NCBI GenBank assembly: GCA_030154185.1
Contig: JASKKK010000024.1
Span: forward strand, 1 to 39,864
Source: Desulfuromonadales bacterium
GTDB taxonomy: Bacteria > Desulfobacterota > Desulfuromonadia > Desulfuromonadales > Syntrophotaleaceae
DNA: 39,864 nt
Direction: 5' to 3'
The stretch's first letter is position 1; every line of letters begins with the position of its first letter. Of the stretch, positions 32,010-39,819 are shown piece after piece. Under the pieces are notes generated by a model. That model did no database searches and was not told the DNA's origin. It saw nothing but the letters and a program-made list of their open reading frames with translations. The position numbers were made by a program, and so were the translations under genes.

Positions 32010-32118
32010 GTGGTGCTTTCGCAGAAAGCATCAAATCATCAAATGGGACGGCTGAGCAAAAAGTGTCAAAAGCAATTGCAGCAACACGGCAATTGGCGGG
32101 GTTTTGCGACGCCATCGA
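32010..32118 (+). repeat. Dispersed palindromic repeat, copy 4 (internally deleted)
   Basis: About 109 bp. It keeps the left end (GGTGCTTTCGCAGAAAGCATC) only in part, TGGGACGGCTGAGCAAAAAG, GCAATTGCAGCAAC and the right end TTTTGCGACGCCATC. It has lost about 55 bases from the centre, including the GGCGCGCGA and ACGTACGT blocks. A local duplication ATCAAATCATCAAATGGG is present. It ends 44 bases before the small plus-strand frame. Confidence 0.8.
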
Positions 32119-32162
32119 GTTTGAGCCCCTTGTCCAACCCTTCAGTCCTCAGGGTGCGCCGC

Positions 32163-32288
32163 ATGTTTAAAACAGCCGTTGTTCTTTTAAGTCTTCTCTG
32201 GGCTTCGTTGTTGCTGGTTTCCTGGAGTGGTGGCGAGCAGGGTCAGCAGTTGACCCAGACCGCTATCGCGGCCCAACCCGATTTTTAG
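32163..32288 (+). CDS. Putative 41-aa secreted or membrane peptide
   Basis: MFKTAVVLLSLLWASLLLVSW is one basic residue followed by a hydrophobic segment, then a polar tail rich in Gln/Gly. It could be a small membrane protein or a secreted peptide with a signal sequence (possible cut after Ala-Ile-Ala-Ala). The RBS is weak (AGGGTG). Support: the frame ends at the base of a strong plus-strand terminator, which implies a transcript here. Homology is unknown. Confidence 0.45.
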   Translation: MFKTAVVLLSLLWASLLLVSWSGGEQGQQLTQTAIAAQPDF

Positions 32289-32317
32289 GCGGTTTTCATC
32301 CGAAAACGGCCTTTTTT
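32288..32317 (+). terminator. Rho-independent terminator after the 41-aa frame
   Basis: GGCGGTTTTC-ATCC-GAAAACGGCC stem with one mismatch, followed by six T. The stop codon of the small frame abuts the stem. Confidence 0.8.
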
Positions 32318-32419
32318 CAAATAAAAAGCACGGTCAGCCCCTTCCCGGTCTCCGGATGGGAGCCAGGCCGCGCTGCCAATTCTTTTCTTAAGCAGGTCCC
32401 GGCCGAAGGTCGACTTCGG

Positions 32420-33340
32420 CTAGGATTTTCCCTTCCAACTTCCCTGGCGCGTTCCGCGCCGCTGCAGTTCGTCGTCGATGGCGTTGAGCACTTCCCACTT
32501 GTTCAAGGACCATAAAGGCGCCAGCAAGGTATCGCGCGGCCCGTCCCCCGTCAGACGGTGAATGAGGGTCGACGACGGTAAGCGTTCGATCACGTCGGCC
32601 ACCAGCGATACGTATTCGTCCTGTTCCAGTATCCTGATGTCGCCTTGCTGGTAGAGGTCCCCCAGAGGGGTGCCGCGCAGCACGTGCAGCAGGTGCAACT
32701 TGATGCCATCGACCTTCAGTCGGGCCATTTCTTCGGCCGTGGCCAGCATGTCGGCGCGGCTTTCGCCCGGCAACCCGAGAATGACGTGTACGCAGACCCT
32801 CAGCCCCCTGGCCTTTGCGGCTTCATAAGCATCCAGAAAACATGAGTAATCGTGTCCGCGGCGCAACAGCTCGAGCGTGCGGTCATGGCTGCTCTGCAGG
32901 CCAAGCTCAAGCCAGAAATATGTACGCCGATGGTATTCCGCCAGCAGATCCATGACCGGGGGGGGGACGCAGTCGGGTCGGGTGCCGACGGCCAGTCCCA
33001 CAACCCTCTCGACGGCCAGAGCTTCGTCGTAAAGTTTTCGCAGGTGCTCGACAGGAGCGAAAGTGTTGGAGAATGGCTGGAAATAGGCCAGAAAATGCCT
33101 GGCCTTGTATTTGCGGATCATGATTTCCTTGCCGCGTTCAATCTGCTCGGCCACTGGAAAACCACGATCGATACCGACGGCGCCGGAGCCGTCCGGATCG
33201 CAGAACAGGCAGCCCGGCCGGTTGCGGGTGGCGCCGCGGTTCGGGCAGGAAAAGCCTGCATCGACGGATATTTTATGCACGCGTCCGCCGAAGCGCTGTT
33301 TCAGGTGCCGGGAAAAGGTCAAATACGGTTTGTCATGCAT
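32420..33340 (-). CDS. TIGR01212 / YhcC family radical SAM protein, 306 aa
   Basis: Radical SAM enzyme with an Elp3-like core. The 4Fe-4S cluster Cys are Cys32, Cys44 and Cys47 (C-x11-C-x2-C). Near them is 'VHKISVDAGFSCPNRGATRN', and further on are 'HFLAYFQPFSNTFAP', 'VGLAVGTRPDCVP', 'WLELGLQSSHDRTLELLRRGHDY', 'VCVHVILGLPGES' and 'VDGIKLHLLHVLRGTPL', all characteristic of the YhcC group. Length is typical. The substrate is unknown; genes of this group are common in anaerobes. The start ATG 33340 is about 90 bases from the sigma70-like promoter of the divergent operon. A GCCGAAG/CTTCGGC hairpin lies just after the stop. Confidence 0.88.
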   Translation of the reverse strand: MHDKPYLTFSRHLKQRFGGRVHKISVDAGFSCPNRGATRNRPGCLFCDPDGSGAVGIDRGFPVAEQIERGKEIMIRKYKARHFLAYFQPFSNTFAPVEHLRKLYDEALAVERVVGLAVGTRPDCVPPPVMDLLAEYHRRTYFWLELGLQSSHDRTLELLRRGHDYSCFLDAYEAAKARGLRVCVHVILGLPGESRADMLATAEEMARLKVDGIKLHLLHVLRGTPLGDLYQQGDIRILEQDEYVSLVADVIERLPSSTLIHRLTGDGPRDTLLAPLWSLNKWEVLNAIDDELQRRGTRQGSWKGKS

Positions 33341-33411
33341 GGAGCGACTATGCCATCAGATCGGTTGAAGGGCAAGAGGTTTGGTTCGCGGTCCGGTTTT
33401 TCCGGCTGCGA

Positions 33412-33439
33412 TTGAAATAGGCCCTCTGCCTGATATAAT
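33412..33439 (+). promoter_or_regulatory. Sigma70-type promoter of the sugar-metabolism operon
   Basis: TTGAAA (-35, 5/6, 33412-33417) and TATAAT (-10, 6/6, 33434-33439) separated by 16 bp. It lies about 88 bases before the receiver gene and is the clearest promoter in the window. Confidence 0.65.
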
Positions 33440-33526
33440 CCTCTCGGTTAAGGCGGAAAACTCGCATTGCTCGAACTCTGCAGTTGGTGTCGGTTCTGAT
33501 TCAGACAGTCGATAGGGGAGGTTTTT

Positions 33527-33916
33527 GTGGCGCGTTTGCTGGTGGTAGACGATGAACAGGATATTCGCTATCTGTTCCAGTGCGAACTGGAGGAAGCGGG
33601 ATATCAGGTCGATGCGGCCGGGTCGGCGGAAGAAGCGGAACGTCTGCTTCAGGAGGGGCGCTATGACCTGGTGGTACTCGACATTCAGATTGGTGGGGAT
33701 AACGGTTTGTCGATGCTGCAGGACATTATCAGTCGTCAGAAGGATCTGCCGGTGATTCTCTGCACGGCCTTCAGCTGTTACAAAGAGGATTTTTCCTCCT
33801 GGCTGGCCGACGGCTATGTGGTGAAAAGTTCGGATCTGTCCGAATTGAAAAGTGAAATTCAGCGCGTGCTGACCAAAAAAGGCACATTGTCCAGCAGCGG
33901 GAGGTCAAACCGATGA
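33527..33916 (+). CDS. Stand-alone response-regulator receiver domain, 129 aa
   Basis: Complete CheY-like receiver: acidic pair Asp8/Asp9, phospho-acceptor Asp52 (VVLDIQIGG), Thr80 (ILCTAFS) and Lys100 (YVVKSSDLSEL). No output domain follows; only a short Ser-rich tail. The start is GTG 33527 with GGGGAGG in front. ATGA overlap with the nucleotidyltransferase gene makes it the first gene of receiver - nucleotidyltransferase - GH57 - galT. No histidine kinase is encoded in the window. Inferred role: a phosphorylation-dependent protein partner controlling polysaccharide or glycogen metabolism. Confidence 0.9.
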   Translation: MARLLVVDDEQDIRYLFQCELEEAGYQVDAAGSAEEAERLLQEGRYDLVVLDIQIGGDNGLSMLQDIISRQKDLPVILCTAFSCYKEDFSSWLADGYVVKSSDLSELKSEIQRVLTKKGTLSSSGRSNR

Positions 33917-36429
33917 AAGCGGTAATCATGGCAGGCGGATTCGGAACCCGCATGCAACCCTTGACCATAAATCTTCCCAAACCGATGGTGCCGCTGGTCA
34001 ACCAGCCCATTATGAGTCACATCATCGACCTTCTGAAAAAGCACGGCATTTCGGATGTCGTCATGTTGTTGTTTCATCAACCCGAGACCATCAAGAACTA
34101 CTTCGGAGACGGCAGCGAACTGGGTGTCCGCATAACCTACGTCACGCCGCTGGAGGATTTCGGCACCGCCGGTGCCGTCAAGGCCGCGGCTCCTTATCTC
34201 GATGAACGTTTCCTGGTTATCAGCGGCGACCTTCTGACCGACTTCGACCTGGGCGCGGTGCTGAAATTCCATGAGGAGAAACAGGCCCAGGCTACCATCA
34301 CCCTGACCTCGGTCGAGGATCCCCTGCAGTTCGGGGTGGTTATCACCGATCAGGAAGGGGCGATCACCAAATTCCTGGAAAAGCCGGGATGGGGCGAAGT
34401 CTTTTCGGATACCATCAATACCGGCATCTATGTTTTCGAACCGGAAGTGCTCGACATGATTCCCGAAGAAACCAACCGGGACTGGTCCAAGGACATCTTT
34501 CCGCATATGCTGGCCGAAGGATGCCCCCTGTACGGTTGTCGCCTGGATGGCTATTGGGCCGATATCGGCAATACCGATGCCTATCTGGAAACCTGCCGTG
34601 ATCTGTTCCACGACAGGGTCTCCACCAAATTGCCGGAACCGAATCTGTCCGATGGGCACCGCAAAATTTATCTCGGTACCGATACCCAGGTGGCTGCCGA
34701 CGACCTGTCTCTGCTTGAAGGCATGGTGGTGATCGGCGACAACAGCCAGGTGCTGGGGCGTGCACAGTTGAAGAACTGCATCGTCGGGCGCAACTGTGTG
34801 ATCGAAGACGATGTTCAGTTGGAAGATACCATTCTGTGGGACAATGTCTTCGTGAAGCGTGGCTGTCGCCTTTTCGGTACGGTGGCCGGGCATCGTGCGC
34901 GCCTGGGGCGCGGGGTGGTGGCTGAAGAGGGGACCGTTATCGGCGATGAAACCAACGTCGGCGACGAGGTTTATCTGCGCAAGGATGTCAAAATCTGGCC
35001 GCGCAAGTCGATCGAAAGCGGTTCCATCGTCAGCACCAACCTTATCTGGGGCGACAAGTGGCGCAAGAGCCTCTTCGAAGGTGCTTCGGTGAGGGGGTTG
35101 AGCAATGTGGAACTGTCGCCGGAATTCTGCGCCAAACTCGGAGCGGCCTACGGCTCCGTATTGCCCCGGGACAGTTACGTTATCACCAGCCGCGACGGAC
35201 AGCGTTCGTCGCGCATGCTCAAACGGGCTTTTTTGGGAGGCCTGTTGTCCACCGGCGTCAACGTGCGGGACATCAAGCAGATGCCGCTGCCGGTCATGAG
35301 CTACAAGCTCGGCACATTCGGCGAGGTCGGCGGTGTGCATTTCCGTCAGTTTCACGATGATCCCGCCGCTACGGAAATTCTGTTCTACGATGCCGAAGGT
35401 TTGGAAATCCCATCCGGTACCGCCAAGGCCGTGGAGCGGATTTTTTTCAAGGAAAACTTCCGTCGCGTCCATTACGCCGAACCTGGGGAGATTCGTGAAT
35501 TGCCGCAACTTACCGTCTTTTACAAGGAGGGTTTTTTACGCGCCCTCGATGCCGAAATGCTGCGTTCTTTTGCGCCCAAGGTGGTGGTCGATCTCAATCA
35601 CTCGCCCGCCGGCGAGTTGCTGCCGGGGTTGCTGACCGACCTTGGTTGCGAAGTGATCGAACTGAATTCCCATGTCGAGGCCGGGCGCAGTGCCATTGCG
35701 CCGGAAAAGACCGCCCGCGCCATGGAACAACTGGCCCGTATCGTCTCTTCCCTGGAAGCCACGGCTGGTTTCTGGCTCGATCCCTCCGGGGAACAGTTGC
35801 GCATGATCGACGAAAACGGAGTCCTGTTGTCCGAAACCGAAGCACTCGGTGTGGTCGTGTCCTTGATAAGCCGGTGCGAGAAAGCCGGCACTCTGGTGCT
35901 GCCGGTCTCGGCGCCGAGGGCCATGGAACGGGTGGCGCACCAGGGAGGACTGACGTTGAGAACCGTCAAGAACGACGCCCGGGCCTTGCTCGAGGCGATT
36001 TCCGAGCGGGGCGGGCTGCTGACCGCCACCATGGACGGCCGCTTTGCCCTGCCGGCTTTCCAGGGGCATTTCGACGGAATGTTCGCGGTTGCCAAAATCC
36101 TTGAAATGCTGGGACGCACCGGCATGACACTCGGCAGCCTGCGTCGCGGTCTGCCCGCCCGTGCCTATCGTCAGATTCAGGTCCCCTGCAGCCGGCAGCT
36201 CAAGGGCGGTCTGATGCGTAAGATGAGCGAGCATTCGGTGAATCTCGACGCTTCTTTCATCGATGGGGTCAAGGTCTGCTTTGACGACGACTGGGTCCTG
36301 GTGCTGCCCGATCAGTATCGCCCTGTCGTGCATATCGTGGCCGATTCGCCCGATGAACAGCGTGCCGAAAAACTGTTGGTCTGCTACAAGGACAAAGTAG
36401 AGACGTGGAAAAAAGAACTGCTCGACTGA
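33913..36429 (+). CDS. Sugar-1-phosphate nucleotidyltransferase fused to a degenerate phosphohexomutase domain, 838 aa
   Basis: Residues 1-235 are a nucleotidyltransferase: GGFGTRMQPLTINLPKPM (8-25), 'GTAGAVKAAAPYL', 'ISGDLLTDFDL' and 'FLEKPGWGEVFSDTINTGIYVF'. About 250-370 is a left-handed beta-helix with hexapeptide repeats. About 385-838 is phosphohexomutase-like: 'VITSRDGQRSSRMLKRAFLGGLLSTGVNVRDI' and a C-terminal domain. The mutase Asp-Gly-Asp-x-Asp-Arg metal loop is replaced by Asp-Pro-Ser-Gly-Glu-Gln and no Ser-His-Asn active loop is seen, so that half looks catalytically dead and perhaps regulatory. Usually annotated as mannose-1-phosphate guanylyltransferase; glucose-1-phosphate as substrate is not excluded. 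GGGAGG precedes the ATG. Confidence 0.85.
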   Translation: MKAVIMAGGFGTRMQPLTINLPKPMVPLVNQPIMSHIIDLLKKHGISDVVMLLFHQPETIKNYFGDGSELGVRITYVTPLEDFGTAGAVKAAAPYLDERFLVISGDLLTDFDLGAVLKFHEEKQAQATITLTSVEDPLQFGVVITDQEGAITKFLEKPGWGEVFSDTINTGIYVFEPEVLDMIPEETNRDWSKDIFPHMLAEGCPLYGCRLDGYWADIGNTDAYLETCRDLFHDRVSTKLPEPNLSDGHRKIYLGTDTQVAADDLSLLEGMVVIGDNSQVLGRAQLKNCIVGRNCVIEDDVQLEDTILWDNVFVKRGCRLFGTVAGHRARLGRGVVAEEGTVIGDETNVGDEVYLRKDVKIWPRKSIESGSIVSTNLIWGDKWRKSLFEGASVRGLSNVELSPEFCAKLGAAYGSVLPRDSYVITSRDGQRSSRMLKRAFLGGLLSTGVNVRDIKQMPLPVMSYKLGTFGEVGGVHFRQFHDDPAATEILFYDAEGLEIPSGTAKAVERIFFKENFRRVHYAEPGEIRELPQLTVFYKEGFLRALDAEMLRSFAPKVVVDLNHSPAGELLPGLLTDLGCEVIELNSHVEAGRSAIAPEKTARAMEQLARIVSSLEATAGFWLDPSGEQLRMIDENGVLLSETEALGVVVSLISRCEKAGTLVLPVSAPRAMERVAHQGGLTLRTVKNDARALLEAISERGGLLTATMDGRFALPAFQGHFDGMFAVAKILEMLGRTGMTLGSLRRGLPARAYRQIQVPCSRQLKGGLMRKMSEHSVNLDASFIDGVKVCFDDDWVLVLPDQYRPVVHIVADSPDEQRAEKLLVCYKDKVETWKKELLD

Positions 36430-36486
36430 CAGGCGGTTGAAAAACATTCTGCCAAAGGAGGTCGTAGGCTTCTGTCCGAAACACTT

Positions 36487-38580
36487 TTGAAAGCCCTGAA
36501 CATTGTCCTGGTCTGGCACATGCATCAGCCCGACTATCGCGATCCCGTACAGGGTGAAGCATTGTTGCCGTGGGCTTTTCTGCATGCCGTAAAGGATTAC
36601 GGTGACATGTTGCAGACGGCCCTCGACTGTGGCGCCCGTGTCACTTTCAATCTCGTTCCCACGCTGGTGGAACAATTGGAGGCGTACGCCTCCGGTGCCA
36701 TACGCGACCGCTGGCTCGACATGGCCGGTCGAAATCCTGAGGATCTTGGAGATGGCGACAGGGCATTTCTCGTGGAGGCGTTTTTTTCCGTTCACGCCGA
36801 ACGGCATATTCAACCCCATGCCCGTTATCGAGAACTGGAAGACCTGCGCGAACAGGGCGGCAAGCCGGCCTGGTCGAGATTCACTCCTCAGGACCTGCGT
36901 GATCTGCAGGTGTGGTTTTTGCTGGCCTGGTCGGGGCATTACCTGCGTCGGGCACCGGGGGTCGTGACGGAGTTGCTTACCAAGGGGCGGCATTTTGACG
37001 AGGAAGACAAGCAGCGCCTGTTGCAATGCTACCGGCAGACGGTGAAAGGCATTGTGGGACGCTACCGGGAGGCTGAGGCCCGGTCTTCGATCGAAATGTC
37101 GGTGACGCCTTACGCTCATCCCATCTTACCTCTTTTGTGCGATACCGGCGAGGCTGCCCGTGCCCGCAACGGTGCCGTTCTGCCTGATACGCCTTTTCGT
37201 TTTCCCGAGGACGCACGCCGGCAGGTGCGTCTGGGATTGCGTTGCGCCGACCACTATTTCGGTTGCGGATCTCGCGGGATCTGGCCTGCCGAAGGCGGTT
37301 TGAGCGAGGCGGCGGTGCGCATTCTGGCCGAGGAAGGCGCGTGTTGGGCGGCCAGCGACGAGGCGTTGTTGGATAAATCTCTGCCGGGCGGTTTGCAGGA
37401 TCGCCGTCGGCTTTACCGGCTGTACAGCTTCGCCGGATTGCCGTTGCTGTTTCGCGACTGCGAATTGTCGGATCGTATCGGTTTCGTCTACGCCAGTTGG
37501 CCTTCCAGGGAGGCGGCGGACGATCTGCTCGATCGCCTGCGAAGTCTTGCCGAGCGGGTGCCGGGGGGGCTGGTGACCCTGATCCTCGACGGGGAAAACT
37601 GCTGGGAACGTTACGAAGATAACGGTTATCCTTTTTTAGAGGCATTCTACCGGGGGATCATTGAGGATCCCGCTCTGCGTCTCGTGACTGCAAGCGATGC
37701 CGTGTCGGAACATAAAACGGAACCTCTGGACCGGTTGGCGCCCGGGTCCTGGATCAGCGGCGACTTTGACATCTGGATCGGGCATCCGGAAGAAAACCGG
37801 GCCTGGGAATGGCTTGGCGCGGCTCGGCGTACGCTGCAGAAAACGGATGACAAGGCGCGGGCTGCCGCTTTGCCGCATTTGCTGCGGGCCGAGGGCAGCG
37901 ATTGGTTCTGGTGGTTCGGAGACCATCATCAGACTGCCCAGGCGGCAACCTTCGACCGGTTGTTCCGTCATCACCTGCAGGCTTTTTACGAGGCAGCATC
38001 ACGTTCCGTACCGGATTATCTTCGCTATCCGTTGCGGGCTACGCGACGTCGCAGTCGCGTATGGGAGCCGACCAGTATGATACGTCCCGTTATCGACGGC
38101 CGGGTGACCGACTATTTCGAATGGCTTGGAGCAGGCAGCGTCGACCTGGCCGCCGGCGGCGCCATGCACAATACCAGCTTCGATCTGTCGGGATTCTATT
38201 ACGGTTATGACGAAAGGTATTTTTATCTGCGTTTCGATTTTCAAAGCCCCATGAAACAGTTGGCCGGGCCGAATGGCGTGTTGCTGCTGAAGATGCAGGC
38301 CGGTGCAGACTGGGAAATTCGTCTGGCCTCGGGGGGCGATCGTACGGAGGTCAAGCGTTCTGATGCAGGGAGCGTCGCAAGCTACAGTCCCGGTGCCGTC
38401 GGTACCATTGCCGAAATGGCCTTGCCGCTGGAAATTCTGGAACTGAAGGCGGGGGATCGCCTGGTCCTGACCTGGCGGCTTTTGGCTTCCGAAGGCGAAC
38501 TGGCCCGGTGGCCGGCGGACGGCCCGCTTATGTTGAACTATTTCGGTTCCGATCTGGAGGATCGACAATGGCCGCTGTGA
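36487..38580 (+). CDS. Glycoside hydrolase family 57 protein, 697 aa
   Basis: Retaining alpha-glucan-active family. The N-terminal 'LNIVLVWHMHQPDYRDP' (HMHQP, 11-15), 'TFNLVPTLVEQLE', 'GIWPAEGGLSEAAVRIL' with likely nucleophile Glu269, and 'LILDGENCWERY' with likely acid/base Asp368 are the GH57 signatures. The C-terminal ~150 residues ('YGYDERYFYLRFDF', 'GTIAEMALPLEILEL') look like a beta-sandwich carbohydrate-binding/DOMON-type domain. No signal peptide, so it probably acts on cytoplasmic glycogen or alpha-glucan (amylase, 4-alpha-glucanotransferase or branching). The start is uncertain: TTG 36487 is 25 bases after AAAGGAGG; a CTG at 36472 has better spacing. Confidence 0.85.
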   Translation: MKALNIVLVWHMHQPDYRDPVQGEALLPWAFLHAVKDYGDMLQTALDCGARVTFNLVPTLVEQLEAYASGAIRDRWLDMAGRNPEDLGDGDRAFLVEAFFSVHAERHIQPHARYRELEDLREQGGKPAWSRFTPQDLRDLQVWFLLAWSGHYLRRAPGVVTELLTKGRHFDEEDKQRLLQCYRQTVKGIVGRYREAEARSSIEMSVTPYAHPILPLLCDTGEAARARNGAVLPDTPFRFPEDARRQVRLGLRCADHYFGCGSRGIWPAEGGLSEAAVRILAEEGACWAASDEALLDKSLPGGLQDRRRLYRLYSFAGLPLLFRDCELSDRIGFVYASWPSREAADDLLDRLRSLAERVPGGLVTLILDGENCWERYEDNGYPFLEAFYRGIIEDPALRLVTASDAVSEHKTEPLDRLAPGSWISGDFDIWIGHPEENRAWEWLGAARRTLQKTDDKARAAALPHLLRAEGSDWFWWFGDHHQTAQAATFDRLFRHHLQAFYEAASRSVPDYLRYPLRATRRRSRVWEPTSMIRPVIDGRVTDYFEWLGAGSVDLAAGGAMHNTSFDLSGFYYGYDERYFYLRFDFQSPMKQLAGPNGVLLLKMQAGADWEIRLASGGDRTEVKRSDAGSVASYSPGAVGTIAEMALPLEILELKAGDRLVLTWRLLASEGELARWPADGPLMLNYFGSDLEDRQWPL

Positions 38581-38629
38581 ACCTGTGGCCTAAAACCGCA
38601 GGGGATAACGTCTGAAAGGAGTCGTTCGT

Positions 38630-39658
38630 TTGTCCGAATTACGTTGGGACCCCTTAATCGACAGCTGGGTCGTGATTGCCGAGTCGCGGGGGCGTCGTCC
38701 CGCCGATTTCATAACCGAACGCAAACGCATCGTAACCACCGTCTGTCCGTTTTGTTATGGTCACGAAGATAAGACGCCGGCCGAGGTTTATGCACTGCGG
38801 CCCGACGCCAGCCGGCCCAATCAACCGGGGTGGCGGGTGCGGGTCATTCCGAATAAATATCCCATGTTACGCATCGAAGGTCAGCTCGATGCGCGGGGCG
38901 AGGGGCTGTATGACGTCATGAACGGCGTCGGTGCCCACGAGGTGATTATCGAAACCCCGGACCATGATCGGCACCCTGCAGATTTGCACGCGACGGAACT
39001 GGCCCAGGTGTTTCGCGCTTTTCGCTCGCGGCTTATCGACCTGCGGCGGGACAAACGGTTCCGGCATATCGTGATTTATAAAAATCACGGCCTGGAAGCC
39101 GGGGCGACCATTCCCCATACCCATTCCCAGCTGCTCGCGTTGCCGATTCTGCCCCCGCATCTGCGCACGGCCCTGCGGGCCAGTCGGGATTATTTCCGTC
39201 GCAAAGAGCGCTGCCTGATGTGCGATCTGCTTGCTCAGGAGTTGCATGACGGCCGGCGTTTGGTTCGCGTCGATGACGCATATGCCGTATTTGCGCCTTT
39301 TGCTTCCCGCCACCCCTTCAGCCTGCGTATCGTTCCCCGACGACACAGTCACGATTTTGCTCTGCTCACCGACCAGGCGATGATTACTCTGGGTGAGACC
39401 ATGCACGATATCATGGGGCGTTTGCGTGCCGTGCTTCGCGACCCGCCGTTCAATCTCGTACTGCACAATGCGCCATCCGCTTTGCCCCGACCGGGGCGTT
39501 CGGACTGCTGGGGTTCGTTGAGCTGCGATTATCACTGGTATTTCGAACTCACTCCCAAAATCACGGACCCGGCCGGATTCGAAGGGGGAACGGGCTTTTT
39601 CATCAATCCCACGCCCCCAGAGGATGCCGCTCGTTATCTCAGGGAGGCGGTGGTTTAA
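38630..39658 (+). CDS. galT: Galactose-1-phosphate uridylyltransferase, 342 aa
   Basis: HIT-superfamily GalT. The N-terminal 'LRWDPLIDSWVVIAESRGRRP' and zinc pair Cys39/Cys42 (CPFCYGHE) are typical. The active-site triad region 'IPHTHSQLLALP' has His163-Thr-His165-Ser-Gln, where His165 is the expected uridylylated nucleophile; Thr stands where E. coli GalT has Pro. A second-half zinc/structural Cys pair lies in 'RCLMCDLL'. It exchanges UMP between UDP-glucose and galactose-1-phosphate; some bacterial homologues act as ADP-glucose or UDP-sugar phosphorylases. The start is TTG 38630 with GAAAGGAG in front. Last gene of the operon. Confidence 0.9.
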   Translation: MSELRWDPLIDSWVVIAESRGRRPADFITERKRIVTTVCPFCYGHEDKTPAEVYALRPDASRPNQPGWRVRVIPNKYPMLRIEGQLDARGEGLYDVMNGVGAHEVIIETPDHDRHPADLHATELAQVFRAFRSRLIDLRRDKRFRHIVIYKNHGLEAGATIPHTHSQLLALPILPPHLRTALRASRDYFRRKERCLMCDLLAQELHDGRRLVRVDDAYAVFAPFASRHPFSLRIVPRRHSHDFALLTDQAMITLGETMHDIMGRLRAVLRDPPFNLVLHNAPSALPRPGRSDCWGSLSCDYHWYFELTPKITDPAGFEGGTGFFINPTPPEDAARYLREAVV

Positions 39659-39766
39659 AGGCAGGCCCGAGGCCAAACGTGAAAGGCCCGAGGGACGCGG
39701 TTTGCGGGACGCGGGACGCGAAAGTCCGGTTTTGTTGACAGCGGAGAGGTCGCTGACCACAATCCC

Positions 39767-39819
39767 AAGTGACAAGTGACAAGTGACAAGTGACAAGTGA
39801 CAAGTGACAAGTGACAAGT
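39767..39819. repeat. Heptanucleotide tandem repeat (AAGTGAC) x 7.6
   Basis: Seven perfect copies of AAGTGAC plus AAGT. The preceding 39690-39720 also holds three GGGACGCG-type units. Located 108 bases after galT in non-coding DNA. A TATTAT (39851-39856) near the window end may be a -10 box of the next gene. Confidence 0.95.

Larger units (their letters stand above)
31769..32162. other. Divergent intergenic region with inverted repeat and repeat remnant
   Basis: 394 bp between the helicase gene and a small plus-strand frame. It holds the inverted repeat at 31919-31937 and a weak promoter-like pair TTGCAT (31969-31974) and TATGTT (31992-31997) with a 17-bp spacer on the plus strand. It also holds the shortened repeat copy 4. 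Confidence 0.45.

Noticed and set aside
33859-35508. 549-codon minus-strand frame opposite the nucleotidyltransferase
   Set aside because: No RBS and no family pattern; the plus-strand protein has clear catalytic motifs.
39690-39819. CRISPR array
   Set aside because: The repeat unit is 7 bp and directly tandem, with no spacers and no cas genes.
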